The notes below the pieces were generated by a model. It ran no database searches. It was given only the letters and a program-made list of their open reading frames with translations, and was not told where the DNA came from. The translations under genes and the position numbers were made by a program. This document shows positions 1-9,366 of a stretch of DNA of 64,000 nucleotides, piece by piece. The first letter of the stretch is position 1. Every line of letters starts with the position of its first letter. The stretch lies in contig DDTD01000046.1 of NCBI GenBank assembly GCA_002344005.1, positions 133,519 through 197,518 of the forward strand. The letters are read 5' to 3'. Source of the DNA: Ignavibacteria bacterium UBA2373. GTDB lineage: Bacteria; Bacteroidota; Ignavibacteria; Kapaibacteriales; UBA961.

Positions 1-147
1 AAATGAGAATGTAAAAAATGAATCTGTTCATATCATGTTTGAGTCAAGTGAGAAGGAATATATATCACCATTGTTGTGCTTGAATGCAAAACTTTCGTAA
101 AAATACGGTACTTTTACCATTATTTCACTTCATGTTATCATTAAAGT

Positions 148-1308
148 ATGAATGCAACAGCCAAAGACTTTTATCTTGAAAAAGAAATGGATTTTTTGAA
201 CAATGGCTCTTTCGGGGCTTGCCCCAAAAGCGTGATTGCCGTGCAGAGACAATGGCAAGAACTTATGGAATCTCAACTTATACGGTTTTTCATGAAAGAG
301 TTACCCGCCGCAATACGCACAAGTGCACAAGCATTAGCTCCAATGATTGGTGCAAATCCTAAAGATATTGCCTTTGTAGATAATGCCACTTCGGGATGCA
401 ATGCCGTTATACGTTCGCTTATGCCGACTTGGTCCTCAAAAGATACCGTTCTTACAACGAATCATTGTTATGGTGCTGTGCTCAATACTTTGCGCTATGC
501 CCAAGATTGTACAAATATCAATATTGTGTGTGCCGAAGTACCTTTCCCTTTGTACGATAAGAGCCAAGTTACAGAAGCGGTCATACATCAACTGAATGAC
601 GGTGTCAAACTTGTAGTACTCGACCATATTACCTCCGCTACGGGAATAATTTTTCCTGTGGAAGATATTATCCAAGAATGTCGGAAACGAGGAATTCCCA
701 TTCTCATTGACGGAGCACATGCCCCCGGTATGCTGGATTTATCATTACAGGATTTAGCGCCGGATTGGTACACAGGTAATTGTCATAAATGGCTTTTCGC
801 ACCCAAAGGTTGTGCTTTTTTGTGGACTAACCCCGCACGCCAAGCCGAAACGCATCCTACAGTAATTTCACATGGTTATGAAATGGGTTATGCGCAAGAA
901 TTTGATTTTGTCGGCACAAAAGATTATTCCCCATTTTTAACATTACCTGCGGCTATCGAATATTACAATCAATGGGGCTTCCATACAATCTATGACCATA
1001 ATCATTCATTAATGCTGCAAATGCGTGATTATTTGTGTCAAGAATGGGAAATTGAACCTCCTGCGCCAAGTTCAATGCTGGGCTATATGGCAACATTACC
1101 ATGCCCAATAGAAGGTGAAGCCACTTTAGAAAATGTATTCAGAATCCATGATAATCTTTGGAACGAACATCGCATCGAAATACCTATTATCCCTTTCAAT
1201 GGGAAATTGTGGTGGCGCATTTCTGCACAAATATTTAATTCTCCGGAAGATTATGAAAAATTATGTAGAATTGGAAAGCAACACTTTATGAAAATACGTA
1301 AGAGATAA
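148..1308 (+). CDS. Class V PLP-dependent aminotransferase (isopenicillin-N-epimerase-like)
   Basis: This 386-residue protein is a fold-type I PLP enzyme of the aminotransferase class V family, the group holding isopenicillin N epimerase, cysteine desulfurases and kynureninase. It opens with an LNNGSFGACP segment typical of the epimerase-like branch. The middle carries the cofactor aspartate and histidine in IDGAHAPG (about residue 190) and the Schiff-base lysine in GNCHKWLFAPKG (about residue 214). The length is normal for the family and the protein is probably cytoplasmic, as no signal peptide is visible. The ATG start is the first in frame after an AT-rich leader. It stands alone, with 637 non-coding bases behind it, so context gives no clue to the substrate. 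Family confidence is high; whether it epimerises, desulfurates or transaminates cannot be told. Confidence 0.85.
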   Translation: MNATAKDFYLEKEMDFLNNGSFGACPKSVIAVQRQWQELMESQLIRFFMKELPAAIRTSAQALAPMIGANPKDIAFVDNATSGCNAVIRSLMPTWSSKDTVLTTNHCYGAVLNTLRYAQDCTNINIVCAEVPFPLYDKSQVTEAVIHQLNDGVKLVVLDHITSATGIIFPVEDIIQECRKRGIPILIDGAHAPGMLDLSLQDLAPDWYTGNCHKWLFAPKGCAFLWTNPARQAETHPTVISHGYEMGYAQEFDFVGTKDYSPFLTLPAAIEYYNQWGFHTIYDHNHSLMLQMRDYLCQEWEIEPPAPSSMLGYMATLPCPIEGEATLENVFRIHDNLWNEHRIEIPIIPFNGKLWWRISAQIFNSPEDYEKLCRIGKQHFMKIRKR

Positions 1309-1945
1309 TATTCACAACACAAATATGACATATAGTATTGAAAAGGTTTGATTACTATATGTTGACTGTTATGCAATATTTGATACTTACTTGAATAAAG
1401 CTTTCAAGAAATAATATAACAATAAATATCAATATAAATAATCATACAAAATACTCACAATTCATTATGAAAAACCAATACATGTCAAAAAATTGAAAGA
1501 AATAACCCGGACTATAGACGGAAAAATATAGTACTCACATTATGTTAATTGCGCATTGAATACAGAGCATTATTACAGTGATTATTGATAATTTCATGGT
1601 TGATTTTTTAGATTTGTAATGATTCGAAGCACTGAAAACTCCGCAACTTCATAATTTCGGGTATAAGGGATTTAAGAAACTCCCATAAGTCTCTTCAACA
1701 AGCATGAGAATCAACAAGTACTATTAAAGAAGCAATGACTCAGCCAAAGAGCGTAAGTGAGTCTGCTGCTAAGGCGGATGTACATAGGATAAAGAATCTC
1801 TTGACAGGTTTTGTCGAACACACCCCATTGCTGTGAATCCATTAGCACGCTTTGGCGTTTTTTTGAAGAAAAAGACGTATTTTAGAGTTAGGAAGTCAAG
1901 TAGAACCATTACAAACAATCATTTATTCAAACGAAAGGATTAGAT
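1309..1945. other. Non-coding stretch upstream of cheW
   Basis: No convincing open reading frame is present in these 637 bases. A possible Bacteroidota-type promoter lies at 1585-1616 (TTG, 21-base spacer, TAGATTTG) reading rightwards. A six-base inverted repeat (GACTCA/TGAGTC) spans 1737-1763. A very short ACGC-TTTG-GCGT hairpin followed by seven T residues lies at 1847-1864, about 80 bases before cheW. Together these could mark a small RNA or an attenuated cheW leader. The stems are short, so this is only a suggestion. Confidence 0.3.
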
Positions 1946-2431
1946 ATGGAGCAACATGCAGCAGCAAACACATCTGACACAATTCTTCAACTTGTCAGTT
2001 TTAACATCGGTGATGAGGAGTTTGGTGTTGATATCCTGGGTGTGCAAGAAATCAATCGCATGACTGAAGTCACTCGTGTGCCTAATGCACCATCGTATGT
2101 GGAGGGCGTCATCAATTTACGCGGCAAAGTGATACCGGTTATTGACTTACGGAAACGGCTCATGATGAATGCTCGCGGGCATGACCAAGATACGCGCATC
2201 ATAGTTGTCGAAATTGAGAACAAAGTGATTGGGTTTGTCGTTGATAAAGTGAATGAAGTCTTGCGAATTCCGCAAAGTGTTACTGAAGCTCCTCCTTCTA
2301 TGGTCTCGGGCATTAAAAGTGATTATATAACGGCAATCGGTAAATTAACTGACCGACTGATTATTCTGCTTGATTTAGACAAAATACTTTCTGATGATGA
2401 GAAAGCTCAAATTTCACAGACCGCTGCATAA
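1946..2431 (+). CDS. cheW: CheW-like chemotaxis coupling protein
   Basis: This 161-residue protein consists of one CheW/SH3-like domain. CheW couples the CheA histidine kinase to chemoreceptors in the cytoplasmic array. Family signatures include the opening FNIGDEEFGVDI strand, the GVINLRGKVIPVIDLRKR core (about residues 53-70), and the IGFVVDKVNEVLRIP and LDKILS segments near the end. The length matches stand-alone CheW. An AAAGGA ribosome-binding site precedes the ATG. No cheA, receptor or other chemotaxis gene is nearby, so it is an orphan locus here; CheW-domain proteins also serve chemosensory systems controlling functions other than motility. A hairpin terminator follows at 2479. Confidence 0.93.
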   Translation: MEQHAAANTSDTILQLVSFNIGDEEFGVDILGVQEINRMTEVTRVPNAPSYVEGVINLRGKVIPVIDLRKRLMMNARGHDQDTRIIVVEIENKVIGFVVDKVNEVLRIPQSVTEAPPSMVSGIKSDYITAIGKLTDRLIILLDLDKILSDDEKAQISQTAA

Positions 2432-2478
2432 TTTTTTACAAAAGCTTCGCAACATTATTTTTACACAGTCGTTACACA

Positions 2479-2505
2479 CCCGTCGCCTTTGACGGGTTTT
2501 TTTTT
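2479..2505 (+). terminator. Rho-independent terminator after cheW
   Basis: A CCCGTC/GACGGG stem with a six-base loop is followed by a run of nine T residues. It separates cheW from the efflux operon beginning at 2515. Confidence 0.85.
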
Positions 2506-2514
2506 ATAACAACA

Positions 2515-3849
2515 ATGAAACATCGTTTACTTTTTATACTTAGTGCATTATGTCTGATTACGGCTCAGATGTCAGCCCAAACAACGGGTGCCCCTATTGA
2601 ATACTCATTAGAAGATTGCTTGCGTATAGCATCGGAAAAAAACTTGGATATCCTCGGTGCCCAAGCACAATTACAATCGCAAACAGCCAATTTAACAGCA
2701 GCTTTTGGTTCTTATTTACCAACTATTGGCGCATCATTCGGCTATCAACGCCGACTCAATATTGATGGTGGTCAGCAGGTCAATGTTCTCGGATTTGCCC
2801 CACCGCCCAATAATTACTCCCTCAGCGCAATAGCAAATTATACTATTTTCGACGGATTTCAACGAGAATCTCAGTTCTCTAATGCAGAAAAAACAATTGC
2901 AGCCCAAGAACTTGGTATTAAGCGTATCGAAGCACAAATTCGCTGGAATATTTCACAACAATATATTGCTGTTTTACGTGCGGCACAAATTGTAAAAATA
3001 CGTCAAGAAAATATCAAAATAGGAAAAAATGAATTAGATAGAATCAAAGCTCGTTTTGAAGCCGGAGTTGCACCGATTTCCGCCGTTTATTCACAAGAAG
3101 CCGATTTAGGGCAAAGAGAATTACTCGCAGTTCAAGCAGAAAATCAAATGAATATTGCAAAAGCACAATTGCTGACAATTATGGGATTGGATCCGGCAAG
3201 TGAAGCCAGTTTTTCAGAAAACAGTATTCCCAGTACAATACAAAATGAAGAGATTCAGATATTTGAAAAAAAAGTCGGCAGCTTAAAAGATGCCGTGCAG
3301 CGTTCTATGACTCAAAGAATTGATATAACGGATGTACATGCAAGAAAAGATGCCGCACAAACACAAGTCACCTCGGCAAAATCGGGCTATATGCCAACAA
3401 TTACCGCAAATGGCGGTTGGTCATGGTCTAATTCACAATTTCAGGATTTTGAACTATTTGGTCAATCATTTCTTGGATTAAATGTTCGCGTACCCATTTT
3501 TGATAATTTTACCACTAATGCTAATATAGAGAGAGCAAAATTAAGCGTCACCCAATTATCTTTTGAAGAAAGACAAATTGAACAAACGATACGTTCACAA
3601 GTGCAACAGGCATTTTTAAATATATCAGCCGCCAAAAAACAAATTGAAATTTCAGAGCGTTCTCTCAAATCTGCGGAAATGAATTATGAAAGTGCAAAAG
3701 AACGCTTCGCCGTCGGTGCAGGAAGTATCACCGATTATTTACTTGCAAACTCTCAAGTCGTGACAGCAAAAATTGATAGAATATCAGCCATTTACACTTA
3801 TTTCGAGTCTAAAATGCAAATGCAATTTGCGCTTGGTGAATTACGATAA
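2515..3849 (+). CDS. TolC-family outer membrane efflux protein
   Basis: This 444-residue protein is the outer membrane channel component of a tripartite efflux pump. A signal peptide is clear at residues 1-21, cut after AQMSAQ. Two outer membrane efflux repeats follow; each starts with a long helix rich in Ala, Gln and Glu, as in the TolC periplasmic barrel (for example SLEDCLRIASEKNLDILGAQ near residue 30). The length is usual for the family. It is the first gene of a five-gene operon with the adaptor, ATPase and two permeases downstream, 38 bases from the adaptor. Such trimeric channels carry substrates from the periplasm to the outside. Substrate is unknown. Confidence 0.9.
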   Translation: MKHRLLFILSALCLITAQMSAQTTGAPIEYSLEDCLRIASEKNLDILGAQAQLQSQTANLTAAFGSYLPTIGASFGYQRRLNIDGGQQVNVLGFAPPPNNYSLSAIANYTIFDGFQRESQFSNAEKTIAAQELGIKRIEAQIRWNISQQYIAVLRAAQIVKIRQENIKIGKNELDRIKARFEAGVAPISAVYSQEADLGQRELLAVQAENQMNIAKAQLLTIMGLDPASEASFSENSIPSTIQNEEIQIFEKKVGSLKDAVQRSMTQRIDITDVHARKDAAQTQVTSAKSGYMPTITANGGWSWSNSQFQDFELFGQSFLGLNVRVPIFDNFTTNANIERAKLSVTQLSFEERQIEQTIRSQVQQAFLNISAAKKQIEISERSLKSAEMNYESAKERFAVGAGSITDYLLANSQVVTAKIDRISAIYTYFESKMQMQFALGELR

Positions 3850-3887
3850 ACAATTTTAAGATAATTATATTAATTGCGGTACTTTAT

Positions 3888-5159
3888 ATGACACAGAAAA
3901 AGAAATCGAAAAAAATTTTCATCATTGCTATAGCTTTGCTTATGGTTGGGCTTGGGGGATTTGTTGTGTACAAACTCATCAATAAAGAAGATGGTATAAA
4001 AGTAACAACAGAAAAAGTTTCCCGAAAAACAATTACCCAAACCGTGAGCGCAATCGGGAAAATTCAACCGGAAACAGAGGTAAAAATATCTTCGGAAGCT
4101 AGTGGAGAAATCATGTTTCTCGGTATAAAAGACGGTCAGCAAGTAAATGCTAATCAATTACTTGTACGTATTCAACCGGACATCATCACTTCGCAGGTTG
4201 AGCAATTTGAAGCATCAACAGAAGCCGCAAAAGTTGCTATTGACGCAGTAAAAGCTGAGCGCGAACGTGCCAAAGCTGATTTGGAGAGAATCACAAAATT
4301 ATTCCAAAAAGAATTTGCATCACGTGAAGAATTAGATAGAGCAAAAGCTACTTTTGAGGGCGCTGAAAGTCGTTATCAATCCACTCTCAGCGAATATCAA
4401 CGTGCATTATCGGCATTACGTCAAATCAAAGCGCAGGCATCCCGAACAGCTATTTATTCACCTATTGCAGGCACAGTTACTTCCTTAAGTGTTGAGCAGG
4501 GTGAAAAAGTTGTGGGAACAGCACAAATGCAAGGTACCGAAATGATGCGTATTGCAGATTTATCAGTGATGAATGCTTTAGTAGATGTGGACGAAAATGA
4601 TATTGTTTATGTTAAAATCGGCGATACGGCAACAATCAATGTAGATGCCTTGCCCAATGAACAAATCAAAGGTACGGTCGTCGAAATAGCTCATTCTGCA
4701 AAAATGTCTAATACGGGAACACAAGAAGAAGTAACAAATTTTCAGGTAAAAATTCGCGTTATTAATCCCGAAAAACGTTTAAGACCGGGCATGAGTTGTA
4801 ATGTGGAAATTGCAACCGAAACACATCATAATGTCATTGCTGTTCCTTTGCAATCCGTGACAGTGCGTCAATCAGAAGAAAAATCTGATAATGATACACC
4901 TAAAGATATGACAGCCGAGAAAAAGTCAGCAAATGAAAAGAACAAACGTCCACCCACAATAGTTTTTCTTAATATTAACAATAAAGCCAAACAAACTAAA
5001 GTAGAAACAGGACTTAGTGACCAAGGATATATAGAAATCACAAGCGGTATAAAAGAAGGTGATGAAATAATAAGCGGTAATTTTCAAGCAATCAATAAAT
5101 TATTGAATGACAATGATAAGATTATCATAGACAATTCTTCTGAGAAGAAAAAGAAATAA
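3888..5159 (+). CDS. MacA-like periplasmic adaptor (HlyD/RND membrane fusion family)
   Basis: This 423-residue adaptor joins an inner membrane MacB-type transporter to the outer membrane channel. One N-terminal transmembrane segment (about residues 10-31) follows a lysine-rich start. Next come a split lipoyl domain (VKISSEASGEIMFLGIKDGQ at about 65, and IYSPIAGTVTSLSVEQGEKV further on), a long coiled-coil hairpin (about residues 100-185), a beta-barrel domain and a membrane-proximal domain ending ITSGIKEGDEIISGN. A charged low-complexity insert at about residues 330-360 is longer than in textbook MacA. It lies between the channel gene and the ATPase gene, 18 bases from the latter. Confidence 0.9.
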   Translation: MTQKKKSKKIFIIAIALLMVGLGGFVVYKLINKEDGIKVTTEKVSRKTITQTVSAIGKIQPETEVKISSEASGEIMFLGIKDGQQVNANQLLVRIQPDIITSQVEQFEASTEAAKVAIDAVKAERERAKADLERITKLFQKEFASREELDRAKATFEGAESRYQSTLSEYQRALSALRQIKAQASRTAIYSPIAGTVTSLSVEQGEKVVGTAQMQGTEMMRIADLSVMNALVDVDENDIVYVKIGDTATINVDALPNEQIKGTVVEIAHSAKMSNTGTQEEVTNFQVKIRVINPEKRLRPGMSCNVEIATETHHNVIAVPLQSVTVRQSEEKSDNDTPKDMTAEKKSANEKNKRPPTIVFLNINNKAKQTKVETGLSDQGYIEITSGIKEGDEIISGNFQAINKLLNDNDKIIIDNSSEKKKK

Positions 5160-5177
5160 TGTCCGTACTTTTTAATA

Positions 5178-5894
5178 ATGAACAATATGAATAATGATAT
5201 AATAATCAATATAGAGGATGTTGCAAAAACCTATCAAATGGGCGCGGAGACAGTTCATGCTTTGCGTAGTGTATCCTTGCAAATTCGTAAAAATGAATAC
5301 ATTGCCATAATGGGACCATCCGGCTCCGGAAAATCAACAATGATGAATATTGTGGGATGTCTCGATACTCCTACAAAAGGTACATATTTATTTGAGAATG
5401 AAAATGTTGCCACCATGAATGATAATGAATTAGCAGATATTAGAAACCGAAAAATAGGTTTTGTTTTTCAGACATTTAATTTATTGGCACGGGCATCAAC
5501 TCTTAAAAATGTAGAATTACCTTTGGTTTATGCCGGCGTAAAAAAAGATGAGCGTCAACAAAGAGCTTTTGCGGCATTGGAATCTGTTGGATTGCAAGAT
5601 CGCACGCATCATAAACCCAATGAATTATCGGGTGGACAAAGGCAACGTGTTGCTATTGCACGTGCTTTGGTTACCAAGCCATCCATTATCTTAGCTGATG
5701 AGCCAACAGGAAATTTAGACTCGAAAACCGGTGTAGAAATTATGCGTTTATTCGGTGAATTATGGAAAAATGGAAATACCGTTATTCTTGTCACCCATGA
5801 AGAAGATATAGCACGTCATGCACATCGTATTGTCCGTATTCGAGACGGTATGATAGAGTCTGATACGATTAATCCATCACCTGCCGAAGTATAG
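5178..5894 (+). CDS. MacB/LolD-type ABC transporter ATP-binding protein
   Basis: This 238-residue ATPase powers a type VII (MacB-like) mechanotransmission ABC system. It has a complete nucleotide-binding domain: Walker A GPSGSGKST (about residue 46), the Q-loop in FVFQTFNLLARAS, signature LSGGQRQRVAIARAL, Walker B IILADEPTGNLD and the switch histidine in VTHEED. The NLLARASTLKNVELPLVYAG stretch is characteristic of the MacB/LolD/FtsE group. Unlike E. coli MacB, the ATPase is a separate gene from the permease. A second ATG nine bases downstream is a possible alternative start. The permease gene starts four bases after this stop. Confidence 0.93.
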   Translation: MNNMNNDIIINIEDVAKTYQMGAETVHALRSVSLQIRKNEYIAIMGPSGSGKSTMMNIVGCLDTPTKGTYLFENENVATMNDNELADIRNRKIGFVFQTFNLLARASTLKNVELPLVYAGVKKDERQQRAFAALESVGLQDRTHHKPNELSGGQRQRVAIARALVTKPSIILADEPTGNLDSKTGVEIMRLFGELWKNGNTVILVTHEEDIARHAHRIVRIRDGMIESDTINPSPAEV

Positions 5895-5898
5895 TGCT

Positions 5899-7143
5899 AT
5901 GATGGGTATAAGCGAATATTTTGAATCAGCGCGTATTGCATATCAAGCAATCATTGCCAATAAAACCCGTGCATTTTTGACATCTCTCGGTATTGTCATC
6001 GGAATATTTTTCGTTATTATGATGGGATGGTTCCTTGATGGTTTAGACAATGCCTTTGATAAAACTATTAATGCCATTGGCACGGATATGCTCTATGTGG
6101 ATAAATGGAGCTGGGGAGGAAGCGACGATTGGCGTTCTGTGCAAAAACGCAAGCCTATTTCATATCAACAAGCATTGGAAGCATCAAAGAAAATGACTAC
6201 GGCAGAATTAGTCGCACCACATGCTTCAAAATGGGGTGGGAAAATTACCTATCAAGGCAATACATTGGGGAGCGTGAGTATTGTTGGTGTAACAGCTCCT
6301 TTTGTGAATACACCTATTGGAAATTTGAAAGAAGGACGCTTTTTTTCCGAAACAGAAGATGTTCATAGTGTTGAAGTAGTTATTCTCGGTTATAAAGTTG
6401 CCAATGCATTTTTTCCGGATCGCTCCCCTCTTGGTGAAATTATGCGTATAAATGGCAGGAAATTTTTAGTTATTGGTGTGGTCAATAAACGTGGCACTAT
6501 TATTACCGATTTTATAGATAATCAGGTCTTTATTCCTATTCAAACATTTATGGGAATGTTCGGTACTGCTCGGCGTGGCGTTCAAATTGCAGTCAAAGCC
6601 GGTTCGCAAGAATTATTGGATGAAGTGCGGGAAGAAACACGTGTAATTGCAAGACAAGTGCGTAATTTACAGCCCGGTGAAGAAGATGATTTTACCATTA
6701 ATGAATCACAAATGTTTCGTGATGAAATCAGTACATTACGTCTTTATGTGTGGGGTATAGGCATAGGACTGACAGGTTTATCTTTTTTTGTCGGTATTAT
6801 CGGTATTATGAATATTATGTTTGTTTCCGTCACAGAGCGTACAAAGGAAATTGGTATTCGTAAAGCATTGGGAGCAAAAAACCGCTCTATTATGTGGCAA
6901 TTCCTTGTCGAATCGAGTACGCTGTGCTTATTCGGAGCTTTTATTGGTTTTCTTTTATGTGCTACTGTAATTTTTGCTATCACATCAGCTTTTCCGGATG
7001 TTGATTTTCTGACACCGTATGTTCCTTTACATTTACTGTTCATCGCTTCCATAGTTTCTATTATCGTTGGCATTTTTGCCGGTTTAATTCCGGCATATCG
7101 CGCCTCTCGATTAGATCCCGTTGAGGCATTACGCTATGAATAA
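5899..7143 (+). CDS. MacB-like ABC transporter permease, first copy
   Basis: This 414-residue permease has the FtsX/MacB layout: one transmembrane helix near the N terminus (about residues 23-48), a large periplasmic MacB core domain (about residues 50-275), and three transmembrane helices at the C-terminal end. The cytoplasmic coupling motif ERTKEIGIRKALGAK and the final PAYRASRLDPVEALRYE tail are diagnostic of the family. It is translationally close to its neighbours, four bases after the ATPase and two bases before the second permease. The pair is likely to form a heterodimer rather than the usual homodimer. Confidence 0.92.
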   Translation: MMGISEYFESARIAYQAIIANKTRAFLTSLGIVIGIFFVIMMGWFLDGLDNAFDKTINAIGTDMLYVDKWSWGGSDDWRSVQKRKPISYQQALEASKKMTTAELVAPHASKWGGKITYQGNTLGSVSIVGVTAPFVNTPIGNLKEGRFFSETEDVHSVEVVILGYKVANAFFPDRSPLGEIMRINGRKFLVIGVVNKRGTIITDFIDNQVFIPIQTFMGMFGTARRGVQIAVKAGSQELLDEVREETRVIARQVRNLQPGEEDDFTINESQMFRDEISTLRLYVWGIGIGLTGLSFFVGIIGIMNIMFVSVTERTKEIGIRKALGAKNRSIMWQFLVESSTLCLFGAFIGFLLCATVIFAITSAFPDVDFLTPYVPLHLLFIASIVSIIVGIFAGLIPAYRASRLDPVEALRYE

Positions 7144-7145
7144 CC

Positions 7146-8378
7146 ATGAATATTTTTGAAAGTGTTATCTTGGCAATTGATGCCGTTCGTTCCCATAAAT
7201 TGCGTTCATCGCTCACTCTTTTCAGTATTGCGATAGGTATTTTTGCAATTATTGGTTCAGGCACTGCTGTTACTTCTTTAAATGAAACAGTCACGAAACA
7301 AATGGCTGAAATGGGAGAAGGAGTTTTTGTCCTACAGAAATTTCCGCCTGTGATGTCCAATGATATGTGGAAAAAATTACGAGGCAGAAAAGATATTAAT
7401 TTTCAGCAAGCAAAATTATTTCAACAAAAAATGATAGAAAATGCTGAAGCTGTTGGAATAGAAAATTCGACAGGAGGTATAAAAGTGAAATATGGTAATC
7501 TTTCCACCGATCAAAATGTTTCCGTTGCAGGTGGTGATGATGCTTATTTTATTACGACCAATATTATGATTGAATATGGTCGCCCGCTTAATTCTGAAGA
7601 TGTGTCCATGAATCGTCGTGTTGTGGTTATTGGCGATGACCTAGTGAAAAAATTATTTCCCGTCGGTTCGCCCTTAGGAAAAATCATTACCATAAAAAAA
7701 CAAAATTTTACGGTTATTGGTACAATTAAGCGTCGTGGTTCGGTATTAGGTCAGAGTTTAGATAATCGCGTCATTATTCCGATTACGGTATTTATGAAAT
7801 ATATTGCAGATGAATGGGATGTTTCTGTGGCAATTTCCGTGAAAGCACTTTCCCTTGATAAAGTGGATGAAACAATGGATGAAGCTATCGGTATTATGCG
7901 TGGTATTCGCGGAGATCAGCCATGGATGGAAAGTTCTTTTGCTTATTATACGAATAATACATTGAGTGAGCAATTTGAGGGATTCACAAAATATGTGGGA
8001 TTTTTTGGCATAGGTGCAGGAATTGTTGCCTTAGTGGTTGCCGGTGTGGGTATTATGAATATTATGCTTGTAACGGTAAAAGAACGAACACGTGAAATCG
8101 GTGTACGTAAAGCCCTTGGTGCAAAAAGACGCTGGATTTTGCAGCAATTTATTATTGAAGCCATAACTCTTTGTCAATTAGGCGGTGGCATAGGCATTAT
8201 CTTGGGGTTAATGGGCGGTGTGTTTTTATCGCTGATATTAGGAACTGTCGTTGCCGTACCTCTTCATTGGATTGGCATCAGTATTGGTGTTTGCACTTTT
8301 CTTGGAGTATTTTTTGGTGCATATCCGGCATGGAAAGCATCAAAATTAGACCCGATAGAAGCATTGCGTTATGAATAA
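7146..8378 (+). CDS. MacB-like ABC transporter permease, second copy
   Basis: This 410-residue paralogue of the preceding gene has the same layout: N-terminal helix, periplasmic MacB core, three C-terminal helices, the coupling motif ERTREIGVRKALGAK and the ending PAWKASKLDPIEALRYE. The transmembrane ends resemble the first copy closely while the periplasmic cores differ more, as expected if the two halves contact the adaptor or substrate differently. It is the last gene of the operon and is followed at once by a strong terminator. Two tandem MacB-type permeases after a single ATPase are common in Bacteroidota and relatives; the exported molecule is not known. Confidence 0.92.
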   Translation: MNIFESVILAIDAVRSHKLRSSLTLFSIAIGIFAIIGSGTAVTSLNETVTKQMAEMGEGVFVLQKFPPVMSNDMWKKLRGRKDINFQQAKLFQQKMIENAEAVGIENSTGGIKVKYGNLSTDQNVSVAGGDDAYFITTNIMIEYGRPLNSEDVSMNRRVVVIGDDLVKKLFPVGSPLGKIITIKKQNFTVIGTIKRRGSVLGQSLDNRVIIPITVFMKYIADEWDVSVAISVKALSLDKVDETMDEAIGIMRGIRGDQPWMESSFAYYTNNTLSEQFEGFTKYVGFFGIGAGIVALVVAGVGIMNIMLVTVKERTREIGVRKALGAKRRWILQQFIIEAITLCQLGGGIGIILGLMGGVFLSLILGTVVAVPLHWIGISIGVCTFLGVFFGAYPAWKASKLDPIEALRYE

Positions 8379-8382
8379 TAAC

Positions 8383-8425
8383 AAAGGCATTATTCCACAA
8401 GAGGAGTAATGCCTTTTTCTTTTAT
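8383..8425 (+). terminator. Terminator of the efflux operon
   Basis: A perfect ten-base stem (AAAGGCATTA at 8383-8392 paired with TAATGCCTTT at 8408-8417) is followed by T-rich sequence. It ends the rightward operon just before the leftward adk gene. Confidence 0.88.
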
Positions 8426-8453
8426 TGGTAGCCGTTACGCTATAGAATATTAT

Positions 8454-9005
8454 TTATCCGAAGATTATTTTTTCAATGCGAGAATATACTTCTTCAACTT
8501 CGGCATTGCCGTCTATGGACTGTAATTTACCGCGTTCCTGAAAAAATGCAAGCAGCGGTGCTGTTTCATTATTATAAATCGCCAAACGATCTGCAATCAC
8601 TTCACGTGTATCATCCTTGCGTCCGCGTAAAAGCATACGGTTGATAATTTCATCATTATCAACATCAATATTGACGACAATATCAACATCTGTGCCTTGC
8701 TTTTCGAGAATTTCTTGCAAAGCATGTGCTTGCGATGCTGTTCTCGGATAGCCGTCCAATATATATCCCTCTGCATACTCCGGCTTGGCTATAGTTTCAG
8801 CAACGATGCCTGTAACGATTTCATCGGGAACTAAACGCCCGCTTTCCACATATTCTTGAGCAGTTTTTCCCATGGCAGTACCTTCACGAATTGCTGCACG
8901 GAATGCTTCACCGGTTGACAAATGCTTAATATTTTTTCTTTCTGCCAAAAGAGCAGCTTGAGTTCCTTTTCCCACCCCGGGAGCACCGAAGAGTATAATC
9001 ACCAT
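8454..9005 (-). CDS. adk: Adenylate kinase
   Basis: This 183-residue enzyme interconverts ATP + AMP and 2 ADP in the cytoplasm. The P-loop GAPGVGKGT lies at residues 7-15, the AMP-binding segment HLSTGEAFRAAI follows, and ILDGYPRTASQA and the LLLRGRKDD lid-flanking motif are present. The lid is the short form without the four zinc cysteines, as in many Bacteroidota and cyanobacteria. The reading frame extends upstream, but the ATG at 9003-9005 puts the family start (MVIILFGAPG) at the N terminus and gives the usual length. It is transcribed alone, divergently from the HTH-PAS gene. Confidence 0.96.
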   Translation of the reverse strand: MVIILFGAPGVGKGTQAALLAERKNIKHLSTGEAFRAAIREGTAMGKTAQEYVESGRLVPDEIVTGIVAETIAKPEYAEGYILDGYPRTASQAHALQEILEKQGTDVDIVVNIDVDNDEIINRMLLRGRKDDTREVIADRLAIYNNETAPLLAFFQERGKLQSIDGNAEVEEVYSRIEKIIFG

Positions 9006-9366
9006 AATGCCATCGCAATGATTTGTGAGTAAAATACATATACCGAAACATTGATGTAATCGAAAGCAGGAAAAAAATTTGCCTGTTCCACCAAAGTACA
9101 TGACTCAATGTCTAATATAAACATAGCCCTAAAGCCAAGGTTTGATACCTGTATATGATAAACTTTTCTACAAAGATACGTTAGTAGGACGGACATTCAA
9201 AAATCTGAAACCGAAAAGCGGCTGCCTGACAGACGATAGGCTATCATTATGGCATAGAAATTTCTCACTAAAACTTACAAAACATAGCGTATTGATAGAT
9301 GTAATATGAATATCCGTACTTATACTTATCCATTGATTCGCAAAAAAGTACAATTTTTGTAGTGTT
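9006..9366. other. Divergent intergenic region between adk and the HTH-PAS gene
   Basis: These 361 bases separate two divergent genes and should hold both promoters. Rightwards, a TTG near 9334 and an AATTTTTG box eight bases before the 9367 start resemble the Bacteroidota promoter with one mismatch and a short spacer. No hairpin, repeat or convincing small gene is seen. Confidence 0.35.

Noticed and set aside
1792..1806. Exact 15-base match between 1792-1806 and 27628-27642, both in non-coding DNA
   Set aside because: In 64 kb of AT-rich sequence a few 15-base matches are expected by chance, and the flanks do not match.
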